This document shows, piece after piece, positions 15,402 through 23,920 of a DNA stretch of 62,587 bases. The stretch covers positions 1 to 62,587 of the forward strand of contig DATMAG010000075.1 in NCBI GenBank assembly GCA_035560235.1, written 5' to 3'. The notes below the pieces were generated by a model that was not told where the DNA came from, ran no database searches, and saw only the letters and a list, made by a program, of their open reading frames with translations. The DNA comes from DASRDU01 sp035560235. GTDB lineage: Bacteria > Acidobacteriota > Blastocatellia > RBC074. How positions within the stretch are numbered: position 1 is the first letter of the stretch; every line of letters starts with the position of its first letter. A program made the translations under genes and the position numbers.

Positions 15402-15576
15402 TTTCGACTGCGCCTGTGCGGTGCGGCTTCAGTTCGCTGACAACGACCGCGATCAGGCGCTGGCGCTGCTGACCTCGATTGGCGCGCTCAGCTCGCTCGG
15501 CGGTTCGGTCGTTCCCGCTGACGCTCCGAAGTCGCAGCCTGTTTCCTCCTTCCCGATTGAAGATGTCCCGGTCTGA
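15271..15576 (+). CDS. Small protein overlapping tail chaperone
   Basis: 101 residues from a TTG at 15271. This start is chosen because an unusually strong Shine-Dalgarno, AGGGGAGGTGA, ends four bases upstream. That sequence also contains the TGA that closes the frame above. The protein is alpha/beta (TADEGNYLLTLAAMCRSFGL; DQALALLTSIGALSSLG). By position it corresponds to the gpT-like second chaperone product, but here it seems to start independently instead of by frameshift. Family not recognised. Confidence 0.65.
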   Translation: MTPSAAFVTADEGNYLLTLAAMCRSFGLRPSAELGIAEKSVAVDFDCACAVRLQFADNDRDQALALLTSIGALSSLGGSVVPADAPKSQPVSSFPIEDVPV

Positions 15577-15579
15577 TTT

Positions 15580-18500
15580 ATGGCGCTCAATGATGACAGT
15601 GTGGGTCTGCTGTTTCGCATCTCAGCCGACGCGGTTGATGCTCAGCGCGCGATCAGTCAGCTTGAGGGCGCATTCCGGGGCAATCTGACCAGCATCAAAG
15701 GGCTGCTCGGCAGGTTCGTCTCTGACAACAAAGAGGCCGGTGCCGCCGCTGCTCAGTCGTTCAGGCTGCTCGAAGGCGCATTGCTCGATCAGACCGGCTC
15801 ATTGAAGCAGTCGCGCGAATTGCTCAGCGAATTCACTTCCGCGCTCAAACTCGCTGCCGGTGGCAATCGTGAACTGGCGCAGACCTTTCAGGCCGCAGGC
15901 GTCAACATCTTCCAGGCGCTCAAAAGCCCGCAGCAGGGCCTGGCGCAGTTTCTTCAGGGCTTCCAGAAACTCACGACCGAAGCTGAAAAGAATGCGCTCG
16001 CTCAGACCGTCTTTGCGAGCAATGTGAAAGGACTGGTTCCGGCCCTGACCTCTGCGGCTGTCGGGCTGGAAGGAATGGCGGCAGCCGAAGGCACGGCCAC
16101 AGCGGGCGCGGTGGCGCTGGATGCCGCGCTGCTGCCGATTACGATCACCATCGCGGCTGTGGTGGCTGCGCTGGCCGCGCTGACCGGCGGCGCGGCGGCT
16201 CTGTTCGGCCTGACGAAGCAGACGGCTGAGACCGGCGCGCGGATGCAGGATCTCGCCGACAAGACAGGACTTTCAATCAAAAACATCCGCCTGCTGGCGC
16301 TCGCTGCGGCTGAAACAGGTTCTGATCTGGCCATCGCTGAACGCTCGCTCGATCAGTTCACGTCACGGCTACAGAAGGCATCGGAAACCAACGGACAGAC
16401 GCGGGAGGCTTTCCGCAAACTTGGTGTTGATGCCAGAGACGGTCTGAAGGATGTGGACAAATCCTTCGAGACTGCCGTTGCGAACCTGAACAAACTCAGC
16501 AACTCTGCCGAACGCGGCGCACTGGCTCAGGAAGTCTTCGGCCTGCGCAACGAAAAGATCATTCCCATCCTGACGCGGCTCGGCGGCAGCCTGGATGAAG
16601 CGGCAAAGCGGTATCAGGAACTTTACGGCACGCTCACGCCGGATGCCGAGAAGAAAGCCAAGAGTTTTGAGGTTTCACAGAACCAGCTTGGGATTGCGAT
16701 TTCCGGCGTGGGGCGCGTCATCGGCACTTACTTCCTGCCCATCTTTCAGGCCCTGCTTGATCTGGGAACAACGGTTGCCGTCTTCGTCAGGCAATCGCTG
16801 GGGCCGGTCTTCAGTCTGCTTGGCATTGACGTTCAGAAGACAACTTTTCTGATCGATCTTTTCAACGCAACACTGAAATCCGCGCCGCAACTGGCGGCTG
16901 TGGCAATTGCGGCGATTGCCGATTTGTCGGAAGGCTTCAACCGCCTGGGATCAGTCGGCCTGAGCGCGGCTAAAGGTGTCGCGGCGGCAATCAGCGGCGA
17001 TGTGCTGGGCGCGGCTGTGGCTGCGGCAGAAGTGGCCGCGAAGGTCAATACGCTGACTGCCGGTCTTGGCGAGCGCACCTCAGCAGCGGCCAGAGCCGCA
17101 ACCAAAGCCATTGCTGACAACTATGCTGAAATTCTGCGCAATCGTGAGCGCATCGTCCGTGAGGCCGGGAACCTCAATCCTGATCCTGCGGCAGAGAAAA
17201 CGAAGAAACCGCGACAGACCATCAATGATGAACTGGCCATTTTCAAAGACCGCGAAAAGGCGATTCAGCGGCTCAGCGAGGAAGAAACTGCGCTGGCCAG
17301 ACGAGCCTTCGAGGCGCGCCTTATTTCGGTTGAGCAACTGGATCAGGCGACTCGTGAGGCCGAAGATCGTCGCCTGAAGCTGCTCACACAGGTCTTTGCC
17401 GAAGAGCGCGCCCTGATCGAACGCAGCACGGCTGACCGCGCGCGCCGTGAGCGACTGCTGGCCGACGTGAACGAACGCGAAGCCGATGCCGTCAGAAAGC
17501 ACAACGACGCGCTGGCAAAGATCGAGGATGACGCTGGCAGACGCCGTGACGAGGCGTTCCTGCGCCGCGAAGAGCGACGGCTGCAACTGAGCGAGATCAC
17601 CGATCAGCGCCAGATTGCGCAGATCAGGGATGCTGCCGGGCTGCGCGTCAGGTCGTATGCCGATGCCGAGCGCGAAATTGCCGAAATCGAAGCCGAAGCC
17701 TTCGACCGGCGTTTCAATGCGCTTCAGGCGCAGCGCGTGCTGGCCGGGCAGAACAACGAACTGCTCGAAAAGATCAATGCTGAAGAAGTGAAGCTGCTTG
17801 CTGAGCGCGCCCGTCAGAGCGAAGAGTCAGAGCGCCGCATTCGTGACGCGCAGACGAAGGATTTGCAGGCGCTGCGCCAGTACCTCGAAGAACGCAACCG
17901 GCTGCTCACGGCCTTGCAGCAGCAGCGCATTGATGAGGCCCGGCGCGAAGCCGACAGGTTATCTCAGAATCCGCTTCAGCGCGCCGAAGCCATCAAAGCG
18001 CAGGCCGAAGCCGCGCGGCTCGAAGCTCAGTTGAGAAACCAGCAGAACCTTGAGCAGATCGAAGCCGACCGCCTGGCGGCTGAACGCGAGGCGCAGACCG
18101 AGGCTCAGCGCGAGGCTGCCCGCGAACTGTCGCGCCAGCGCCGTCTGAACGAAGAGCGCCGGTTTCTGAAGGAACTGGGCGACATTCGCCGCGGGGAGAG
18201 TCAGGGGCTGGAGACGCTCGACCCGGCAGGCGGCATCAATTTGTTCGGTGCAGAAGGCGCGCAGGTGCTTCAGGATGGCGGCAGCAGGTTTGAAGCATTC
18301 GGCGCAGCGGCGCGGGCCGCGCTTCAGGATGTCAGTTCATCCCTCGGCAATTTCAAGACGATCTTTTCAAATGCCTTCAGCGCCGTTGCCAGCGGGCTGC
18401 AAAATGCGCTTCAGGGCTTCATCCTGACCGGCAAGGGCGGCGCACAGGCAATGAAACAGCTTGCCGCCGGGGTCATTGCCGCCATCGCTGCACAGTCAAT

Positions 18501-19017
18501 CGTGAAAGCCGTCTTCGAGACGGCTGAAGGCTTCGCGGCTCTGGCTGTCGGAGATGCCGCTGGCGCGGCAAAACATTTCACGGCAGCGAAGATTTACGCT
18601 GTTGTCGGCGCAGTGGCCGCTGGTGTCGGTCTGGGCATTGGCGCGGCGGGCGGCTTCGGCGGCGCAGGCGGTGAAAGCGGCGCGGCGGGCGCTTCGGCCT
18701 TCAATTCGCCACCGCAGCGGCCTGACGCACAGACACAGTTCCGGCGCGGCAATGTTGATGGTCAGGTGGGCGGTGATCGTGATGTGATCGTCGGTTCAGA
18801 CGGCAGACTGTACAAGGTCGAAAATCCGGCTTCGCTGCACAGTGTGCTGAACCAACTGGCGCAGGCAACAGGCAGGCTCAATGCGGCTCCGGCGGGCAGC
18901 GTGGTCACGATGGGACTGGCCGAAAATCCGCGCGCGGCTGGCGTGGCAGTGATTCAGCATTCACGCGAGGATGCAGGGTTCACGGCAGACCTGGGCAGGG
19001 CTTTGAATTTAGGTTAG
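15580..19017 (+). CDS. Tape measure protein
   Basis: 1145 residues, the longest head-tail gene. It has a helical N-terminus, an Ala/Gly-rich hydrophobic region at about 160-215 (ITIAAVVAALAALTGGAAAL), repeated phage-tail motifs (QDLADKTGLSIKNIRLLALA), a long Arg/Glu coiled coil at about 540-870, and a second hydrophobic Ala/Gly block near 960-1050. Length sets tail length; at about 0.15 nm per residue it predicts a tail near 170 nm. It ends only five bases before the TnpB element coding region, so the natural C-terminus may have been altered by that insertion. Confidence 0.88.
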   Translation: MALNDDSVGLLFRISADAVDAQRAISQLEGAFRGNLTSIKGLLGRFVSDNKEAGAAAAQSFRLLEGALLDQTGSLKQSRELLSEFTSALKLAAGGNRELAQTFQAAGVNIFQALKSPQQGLAQFLQGFQKLTTEAEKNALAQTVFASNVKGLVPALTSAAVGLEGMAAAEGTATAGAVALDAALLPITITIAAVVAALAALTGGAAALFGLTKQTAETGARMQDLADKTGLSIKNIRLLALAAAETGSDLAIAERSLDQFTSRLQKASETNGQTREAFRKLGVDARDGLKDVDKSFETAVANLNKLSNSAERGALAQEVFGLRNEKIIPILTRLGGSLDEAAKRYQELYGTLTPDAEKKAKSFEVSQNQLGIAISGVGRVIGTYFLPIFQALLDLGTTVAVFVRQSLGPVFSLLGIDVQKTTFLIDLFNATLKSAPQLAAVAIAAIADLSEGFNRLGSVGLSAAKGVAAAISGDVLGAAVAAAEVAAKVNTLTAGLGERTSAAARAATKAIADNYAEILRNRERIVREAGNLNPDPAAEKTKKPRQTINDELAIFKDREKAIQRLSEEETALARRAFEARLISVEQLDQATREAEDRRLKLLTQVFAEERALIERSTADRARRERLLADVNEREADAVRKHNDALAKIEDDAGRRRDEAFLRREERRLQLSEITDQRQIAQIRDAAGLRVRSYADAEREIAEIEAEAFDRRFNALQAQRVLAGQNNELLEKINAEEVKLLAERARQSEESERRIRDAQTKDLQALRQYLEERNRLLTALQQQRIDEARREADRLSQNPLQRAEAIKAQAEAARLEAQLRNQQNLEQIEADRLAAEREAQTEAQREAARELSRQRRLNEERRFLKELGDIRRGESQGLETLDPAGGINLFGAEGAQVLQDGGSRFEAFGAAARAALQDVSSSLGNFKTIFSNAFSAVASGLQNALQGFILTGKGGAQAMKQLAAGVIAAIAAQSIVKAVFETAEGFAALAVGDAAGAAKHFTAAKIYAVVGAVAAGVGLGIGAAGGFGGAGGESGAAGASAFNSPPQRPDAQTQFRRGNVDGQVGGDRDVIVGSDGRLYKVENPASLHSVLNQLAQATGRLNAAPAGSVVTMGLAENPRAAGVAVIQHSREDAGFTADLGRALNLG

Positions 19018-19022
19018 CTTTC

Positions 19023-20255
19023 TTAGCGTCGCAGATGGCTGAAGGCGACTCGCTCTGCACCTAACGGCGCGGCGCTCGTTTCTGCCATCACGTTCCCGCT
19101 TCGCAGATGCGCTATCGCGTCTCCACGGGCTTTGATTCCCCCACGCTCTGGGGTATTGAGAAGGTTAATCGCAGCATTATGGTCACGGTCAATCACAAAC
19201 AAACAGTTGCCACACTCGAAGGTTCGCACTTTGAGCGGCATCTTTTGCCTGTGACCGCATTGGCTGCAAGTCTGACTCGTGTAGGCAGCGGGTACTTTCT
19301 CAAACACGCGACCAGCATTTTCAGCTTTGCTCTGCGTGATCAGGAAAAACTGCGACCAGGCCACATCCAAAATACTTTTCGACAACCTGGGATTTTTGAC
19401 CATCCCTTTGATGTTCAATTCTTCCACGCGAATCACATCAAAGCGGTTCACGAGGTCTGTACTCACCTTGTGGTGAAAATCTTTGCGCGTATTGCTCACC
19501 TTCAAGTGCGCCAACGCGACTTTCTGCTTCGCCTTTGCTCTACGCTGCGAGCCTTTCTTTTTCTTGCTCAAGCGTCGTTGCAACTTTGCCAACTTGTCCG
19601 CCGCCTGTTGCAAGTGGCGCGGATTCGCAATCGTTTCGCTTGTGCTGAGCGTGGCAAATTCCTTGATCCCGACATCAACGCCAACGCTCAAGCCAGTCCT
19701 GGGCAGTGGCGCAGGCTTGGGCAGTTCACAGACCAGCAAGGCAAACCAGCCATTCGCACGACGGGTAATGCGCAGATGCTTGACCGTGCCTTCAATGGGG
19801 CGGGACAAGCGCACACGACAGGTTCCAACGCCGGGAACGGTCAGCTTGTCACCTTTGAGCGGGCAACCCCGTTGCTTCTCAATCTGCTGGCTGAACGTGT
19901 GGTAACGCTCACGCGCTTTGAATCTGGGAAAGCCTGCTTTTTGTCCCGCCTTCAGGCGACGGAAGAATGCTTGAAATGCCTCATCCAACTTATCGAGCGC
20001 GTCGGTTTGGATGCTGCGCAAACAGGATTTCACTTCCGGCAATTCGTTGCGCGCTTCGGTCAATTGACGCGATTGCTCAAACAGGCTCAGGCTTTGGCCT
20101 GTAGCACGGTAATGCGTAATACGATGTTCCAGCGCACAGTTGTAGACAAATCGGGCTTGCTCCAAAGTTTTCTCGCACGCTGCGACAAACTTCTTGTTTG
20201 CTCGCAAGCGATATTCAAAGGTTTTGATTACTGTGCTATCTTTGGGTTTAGCCAT
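19023..20255 (-). CDS. tnpB: TnpB RNA-guided nuclease (IS200/IS605-type), second copy
   Basis: 410 residues from the ATG at 20255 (MAKPKDSTVIKTFEYRL, typical TnpB start); a longer frame to 20333 runs into the left-end hairpin. RuvC-I is GVDVGIKEFATL, RuvC-II has VEELNIKG, and RuvC-III is DRDHNAAINLL, so all three acidic residues are present. The zinc ribbon is TCSQCGHRQ followed by FECGNC. No TnpA lies beside it, so mobilisation would depend on a transposase elsewhere. It sits antisense in the phage tail operon, just after the tape measure gene. Confidence 0.9.
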   Translation of the reverse strand: MAKPKDSTVIKTFEYRLRANKKFVAACEKTLEQARFVYNCALEHRITHYRATGQSLSLFEQSRQLTEARNELPEVKSCLRSIQTDALDKLDEAFQAFFRRLKAGQKAGFPRFKARERYHTFSQQIEKQRGCPLKGDKLTVPGVGTCRVRLSRPIEGTVKHLRITRRANGWFALLVCELPKPAPLPRTGLSVGVDVGIKEFATLSTSETIANPRHLQQAADKLAKLQRRLSKKKKGSQRRAKAKQKVALAHLKVSNTRKDFHHKVSTDLVNRFDVIRVEELNIKGMVKNPRLSKSILDVAWSQFFLITQSKAENAGRVFEKVPAAYTSQTCSQCGHRQKMPLKVRTFECGNCLFVIDRDHNAAINLLNTPERGGIKARGDAIAHLRSGNVMAETSAAPLGAERVAFSHLRR

Positions 20256-20290
20256 CGCGTGTTCTGCTTTCCTCAGAATGCCGTTGGTGA

Positions 20291-20325
20291 GAGTCAGGGT
20301 GATGCTTCCAACATCATCCTGACTC
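20291..20325 (-). repeat. Left-end palindrome of second TnpB element
   Basis: GAGTCAGGGTGATG (20291-20304) pairs with CATCATCCTGACTC (20312-20325) over 14 positions with one G-T wobble, around a 7-base loop. Such subterminal hairpins at the upstream side of tnpB mark the left end recognised by TnpA-type transposases. Confidence 0.6.
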
Positions 20326-20373
20326 GCTCTCAATATACCACAGCCAAAGCTAAATCAAAAACCAATTCGGAAG

Positions 20374-20394
20374 GGAACGTGAGCCATCTGCGAG
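20374..20394 (+). repeat. Partial inverted copy of element right-end sequence
   Basis: The sequence GGGAACGTGAGCCATCTGC matches, on the opposite strand, pieces of the TnpB 3' region at about 19040-19105 (GGGAACGTGA and AGCCATCTGCGA). It may be a remnant end of a related element in inverse orientation. The 20334-20523 gap holds nothing else recognisable. Confidence 0.35.
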
Positions 20395-20523
20395 ATAGTC
20401 AGAAGGCGCTCGCACGTCTCCATTCCGGCGGCTCGCTCAACCACTCGCACGCCTTCACTGCCGAGTGCGGCGGGTCGCTTCTTGCCCCTACAGGGCTGCG
20501 AGACTCCGATGAAGCAGAGTGTG

Positions 20524-21426
20524 CTACGGTTCCGGGACGGGCTGGAGGTAAACAGCCTGATAGTCCTCGTGATAACGGAATCCCGCGTACTCGTAGATGT
20601 GCTGCGCCGCTGCCTCTTCAGGCTCTACCACCAGACAGATGATCTGATGTTTGCGCAGTCTCCGGTGCGTCAGTTCCACCACGCTGCTCTTTGCCACTCC
20701 CTGCCCGCGACAACCCGGATGCGTCCAGATCCCTTCGAGGTAAATCGCATCGGGCGTCACGCTCTGCATTTCAGCCTTGAAGACGACCTGGTCGTTCTCG
20801 ACTCTGATCCACGTTCGCCCGCGTTCGATTCGTTCGAGTGCGCGACGACGGAAGCCTTCCGGATCGGTCTGGCGCGGGTCTGTGCCGGTGGCTTCGATGA
20901 ACATCGAGGCGTGCGCGTCAATGACCATCTCAAGATGTTCCGGCGTGGCCTGAATGAGCTGGAACTGCCGGACGGGCCGGGCCGGAGTCTGACAGACGAA
21001 CCAGCGGAAATCGCGCGTCAGTTTCTGTTCGCGTCCGAGCGCGGAGAGATGCTGCCAGAAGAGCGCGACCTGGCGCTGCGGGCCGAAGATGAGCGAGGAG
21101 CGAAAGCCTGAAGCGACGGCAGCGCGGGCGAATTGCTCGAGGGCGGCATCGGGAGCGCAGAACATAATCTGATGGCCGATCAGAGCGAGGCCGGTGAGCT
21201 GACCGTTTTCAAAGAAGCCGAAGAAGCGGCCCCGGAGCGCGGGAGAAGTGAGGCCGTAATCGGCGATGAGGGATTCGAGATGGACGCCCTGCTGCGGGCT
21301 GGCGGCGAGCAGCGCGAGGACGTCGCGGTAGTCGAGTTCATCGAGCTGGCGAACCTCTGCTGACAGAGCCTCCTGGCAACTGGCGGTGACCGGGCCTGAA
21401 CTGGTGACGGATACTTTGGATTGCAT
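20524..21426 (-). CDS. GNAT family N-acetyltransferase
   Basis: 300 residues from the ATG at 21426, selected because AGGAGGAAAC precedes it. The C-terminal half is a GNAT fold: IYLEGIWTHPGCRGQGVAKS is the acetyl-CoA binding motif (R/Q-x-x-G-x-G/A), then IICLVVEPEEAAAQHIYEYA and GFRYHEDYQAVYL. The N-terminal half (VHLESLIADYGL; FFGFFENGQLTGLALIG) resembles DUF4081-type regulatory GNAT domains. Substrate unknown. It is last in an antisense three-gene operon that interrupts the prophage tail module. Confidence 0.8.
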   Translation of the reverse strand: MQSKVSVTSSGPVTASCQEALSAEVRQLDELDYRDVLALLAASPQQGVHLESLIADYGLTSPALRGRFFGFFENGQLTGLALIGHQIMFCAPDAALEQFARAAVASGFRSSLIFGPQRQVALFWQHLSALGREQKLTRDFRWFVCQTPARPVRQFQLIQATPEHLEMVIDAHASMFIEATGTDPRQTDPEGFRRRALERIERGRTWIRVENDQVVFKAEMQSVTPDAIYLEGIWTHPGCRGQGVAKSSVVELTHRRLRKHQIICLVVEPEEAAAQHIYEYAGFRYHEDYQAVYLQPVPEP

Positions 21427-21477
21427 GTTTCCTCCTGACATTTCTGCTGAACCTTCGACAAGCGCAAGTCTGTCAGG

Positions 21478-23568
21478 TCAGGGCAGCGGAATCGGCTGCA
21501 TTGCCGCAGTTGAATCGCCGGTCACAAACTGATTCGCCCGCATGGTGGTGCCGTCGGACAGCACTACGCCATCGCTGACAATCACGCCGTCGCTGACGAT
21601 CACGCCATCAGCCAGGACCACTCCATCACTCAGGACTACTCCGTCGGACAGCACTACGCCATCCGAAACAACCACTCCATCACTCAGGACCACTCCGGTG
21701 ACTTTGACCACGCCGCCGCTGATGCCCAGAGTCGAGTTCGTGCCGGAAGTCAGCGTCGTGCTGCGCGTTAGTGCGCCGTTCACGACGGCAGTGCCATCAG
21801 CGAGAATCACTCCCTTCCCGTACATCCCCTGCCAGTTCGTCATCAGCGCGTCGCCATAGAGGAAGCAGTGGTCAGCAATCACGCCCTTACCCCAGTAACA
21901 GGTCTGGCCCGCAATCGTGCTGGTCTGAGTCGGCAGTGATTTGGTCGTAATCATCGTGGCCCCGTTGGTCAGCGTGGATGTCGTCGTCTTGATGAGCTTC
22001 GCCATCCGCGCCGCCCCGTCCACGTTGAGCAGGCCCGCGCCCTGTTCCAGGGTATTGAAATTCTTCAGCGGCTGCGCCGTGTACATCAGGATGGCCTTGA
22101 CGAGGCCGGGCGTCAGATTCGGATTGACCTGCAGCATCAGGGCGACGGCACCGGCCACGACCGGCGCGGCCATTGAAGTGCCGCTCAGGTACATAATCCG
22201 GTCTCGGCCCGCGCCGCTGTTGGTAAAGAGCAGTGCCGGATAACTGGCAATCAGCGTGTTGGTGGCGACTGAATTGGAAGACGCGCCGATAATCCGGTTG
22301 CCGATGGCGACCAGGTCCGGCTTGATCAGATTATCGTAGTGCCGCACGCCATTGGTGTCAGTCGTGTAGCCGCGTGTCGGCCCGCGTGAACTGTAGGTCG
22401 TAATGGTGTCATCCGAGCGCGTATCAGTGCCATAGGTATTGACTGCGCCGACGGTGATCACTGACGGATCAGTGCCGGGCGAGTGAATGCCGCCATAAAT
22501 CTTGTTGCCACTTGCATCCCTGCCTGCATTCCCGGCAGCGGCGACGACGACGATTCCGGCATTGAAGGCGCGACGCGCCGCCTGGCAGAGCGGGTCATTG
22601 AGGTAGCTGTCCTTTGCCATCGTGCCGAGCGAAAGATTGATGATGCGAATGTTGTATGTCGCTTTGTTCGTCACGCACCAGTCGAGCGCCGCAATGACAT
22701 TGCTGGCTGCGCCCTGCCCGTTGTCGTCCAGCACGCGCAGACTGACGATGCTGGCACCGGGAGCGATTCCCATATAAGCCGCCCCGACCAGCGGGCCAGC
22801 CGTCGCATTCCCGGCAGCCATTGACAGGACATGCGTGCCGTGTCCGAACGGATCGGCATTCTTGTTCTGCCCGGTGAAATCCTTCCGGTAGACGACTCCG
22901 GGATGGCCGCTGAAGGCTTCCGCGAGGTGATGCGCTTCATCAACGCCGCTGTCAATAATCGCCAACCCGATGCCGCGTCCGTCAATGGTCGTTGATGAAA
23001 CCAGAGTCCGAATCAGACTTGTGCCGGTGGTTGTTTCGAGGTGACCGGAAGCTGCGATTGAACGATCCGGGCTGACGTAGGCAATTGTGCCGTCAGCCGC
23101 AAGCTGCCGAATCGCTGTCCGCGGCGCTTCAATCGTCATCAGGCCCGCCGTCTCGTGCCGTCGCGTCACACGTCCGCCGAAAGTTGCAAGCTTCGCCTGC
23201 AGGGCCGCGCTCGACGAGTAATCATCGAGCCGGACGATGAAGCTCTGCTGCTCTTCGGCGCTGACTGCGGCTGAAGGCAGCACGACTCCGCCAGCCAGAC
23301 GAGCGGCCTTTTCAAGTTTCTCCTGTCGTGCCTGAGCCAGCGTTCTGCCGCTCTTTTTCACGGCAGGTCGCGCGGCTTCATCCTGATTGAGCAATTCATC
23401 CAGATCCGGCGCGATCTTGTTCAGGCGCGATTTGCTCTCATCGGTTTGACGTTTGAGCGAACGAGTGTTTCCGGCCAGACTGCCTGCCGGAATGACGGAG
23501 AGGGAGAGGACTGCCGAGAGGGAAAGCGCCAGCAGCCGGTTGCGGTAATTGATCTTTCTGCGAGTCAT
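21478..23568 (-). CDS. Secreted subtilisin-like serine protease (S8) with VxxDG repeats
   Basis: 696 residues. There is a signal peptide (about 1-33), then an inhibitor-type propeptide (FIVRLDDYSSSAALQAKL ... VSPDRSIAA, about 108-170). The catalytic triad is Asp in IIDSGVDEAH, His in GHGTHVLSMAAG and Ser in SGTSMAAPVVAG. The C-terminal 90 residues carry about nine short V-V-L-S-D-G units that probably form a beta-stack. An extracellular peptidase is the clear role. Its start overlaps the preceding small membrane gene (ATGA), so the two are coupled. It lies in foreign cargo within the prophage and could be a lysogenic-conversion factor. Confidence 0.9.
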   Translation of the reverse strand: MTRRKINYRNRLLALSLSAVLSLSVIPAGSLAGNTRSLKRQTDESKSRLNKIAPDLDELLNQDEAARPAVKKSGRTLAQARQEKLEKAARLAGGVVLPSAAVSAEEQQSFIVRLDDYSSSAALQAKLATFGGRVTRRHETAGLMTIEAPRTAIRQLAADGTIAYVSPDRSIAASGHLETTTGTSLIRTLVSSTTIDGRGIGLAIIDSGVDEAHHLAEAFSGHPGVVYRKDFTGQNKNADPFGHGTHVLSMAAGNATAGPLVGAAYMGIAPGASIVSLRVLDDNGQGAASNVIAALDWCVTNKATYNIRIINLSLGTMAKDSYLNDPLCQAARRAFNAGIVVVAAAGNAGRDASGNKIYGGIHSPGTDPSVITVGAVNTYGTDTRSDDTITTYSSRGPTRGYTTDTNGVRHYDNLIKPDLVAIGNRIIGASSNSVATNTLIASYPALLFTNSGAGRDRIMYLSGTSMAAPVVAGAVALMLQVNPNLTPGLVKAILMYTAQPLKNFNTLEQGAGLLNVDGAARMAKLIKTTTSTLTNGATMITTKSLPTQTSTIAGQTCYWGKGVIADHCFLYGDALMTNWQGMYGKGVILADGTAVVNGALTRSTTLTSGTNSTLGISGGVVKVTGVVLSDGVVVSDGVVLSDGVVLSDGVVLADGVIVSDGVIVSDGVVLSDGTTMRANQFVTGDSTAAMQPIPLP
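21540..21700 (-). repeat. Degenerate 18-base coding repeats (V-x-x-DG)
   Basis: About nine tandem copies of an 18-base unit encode VVLSDG-type hexapeptides in the subtilase C-terminus. Variation is mostly synonymous or S/A and V/I, so the repeats are held at protein level and could also change number by slippage. Confidence 0.7.
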
Positions 23569-23822
23569 CGAGTGACCATCCCTTCGGAAGCTCCCACTGC
23601 CAGATCAGCCGTCTGACCAGAGGCTGGTGAGCGTATGCCCGCAGCGGCTTTCGCCTGCAGCAGACCTTTTCGGTTGACGGTGTAAAGAACCAGCGTGCCT
23701 GCACAGCAGCAGGCGTACTGTCTGATAGCGAGCATTGTGCCGCTCCAGATGAAAGGCAGATAAGTGAGACAGGCAGACCAGATAATCAGAAAAGACGGAT
23801 ACGAAGCCGGTAAGCGGTTCAT
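23565..23822 (-). CDS. Small membrane protein coupled to subtilase
   Basis: 85 residues, with two hydrophobic stretches (about 9-30 SFLIIWSACLTYLPFIWSG; 35-50 with CCCAG) and a polar tail. Its TGA overlaps the subtilase ATG in ATGA, which argues for real translation. Unrecognised. It may assist export or control of the protease. The roughly 80 bases up to the next TnpB element hold no gene. Confidence 0.5.
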   Translation of the reverse strand: MNRLPASYPSFLIIWSACLTYLPFIWSGTMLAIRQYACCCAGTLVLYTVNRKGLLQAKAAAGIRSPASGQTADLAVGASEGMVTR

Positions 23823-23892
23823 TCAGCCTGACTGCTCAGTCTGAACGGAGTGAATGAAAAAGAAATCAGGATGACCTGAGAGAAGCAGTCAG

Positions 23893-23920
23893 TGACTACT
23901 CCGTCAGCTAAAGCAGACGG
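23893..23920 (-). repeat. Right-end hairpin of third TnpB element
   Basis: Read on the minus strand, CCGTC-x-GC TTTA GC-x-GACGG is followed by AGTAGTCA, the same arrangement as at the first element. The tnpB stop lies inside the stem. The guide would begin with CTGACTGCTTCTCTCAGGTC, the flanking DNA below 23893. Confidence 0.55.

Noticed and set aside
19107..20642. 511-residue plus-strand reading frame
   Set aside because: It is antisense to a complete TnpB with all RuvC motifs; the translation is low in recognisable pattern and has no start signal.
21540..21700. Possible CRISPR or tandem DNA repeat array
   Set aside because: The 18-base units have no spacers and encode VVLSDG repeats in frame with the subtilase; they are protein repeats.
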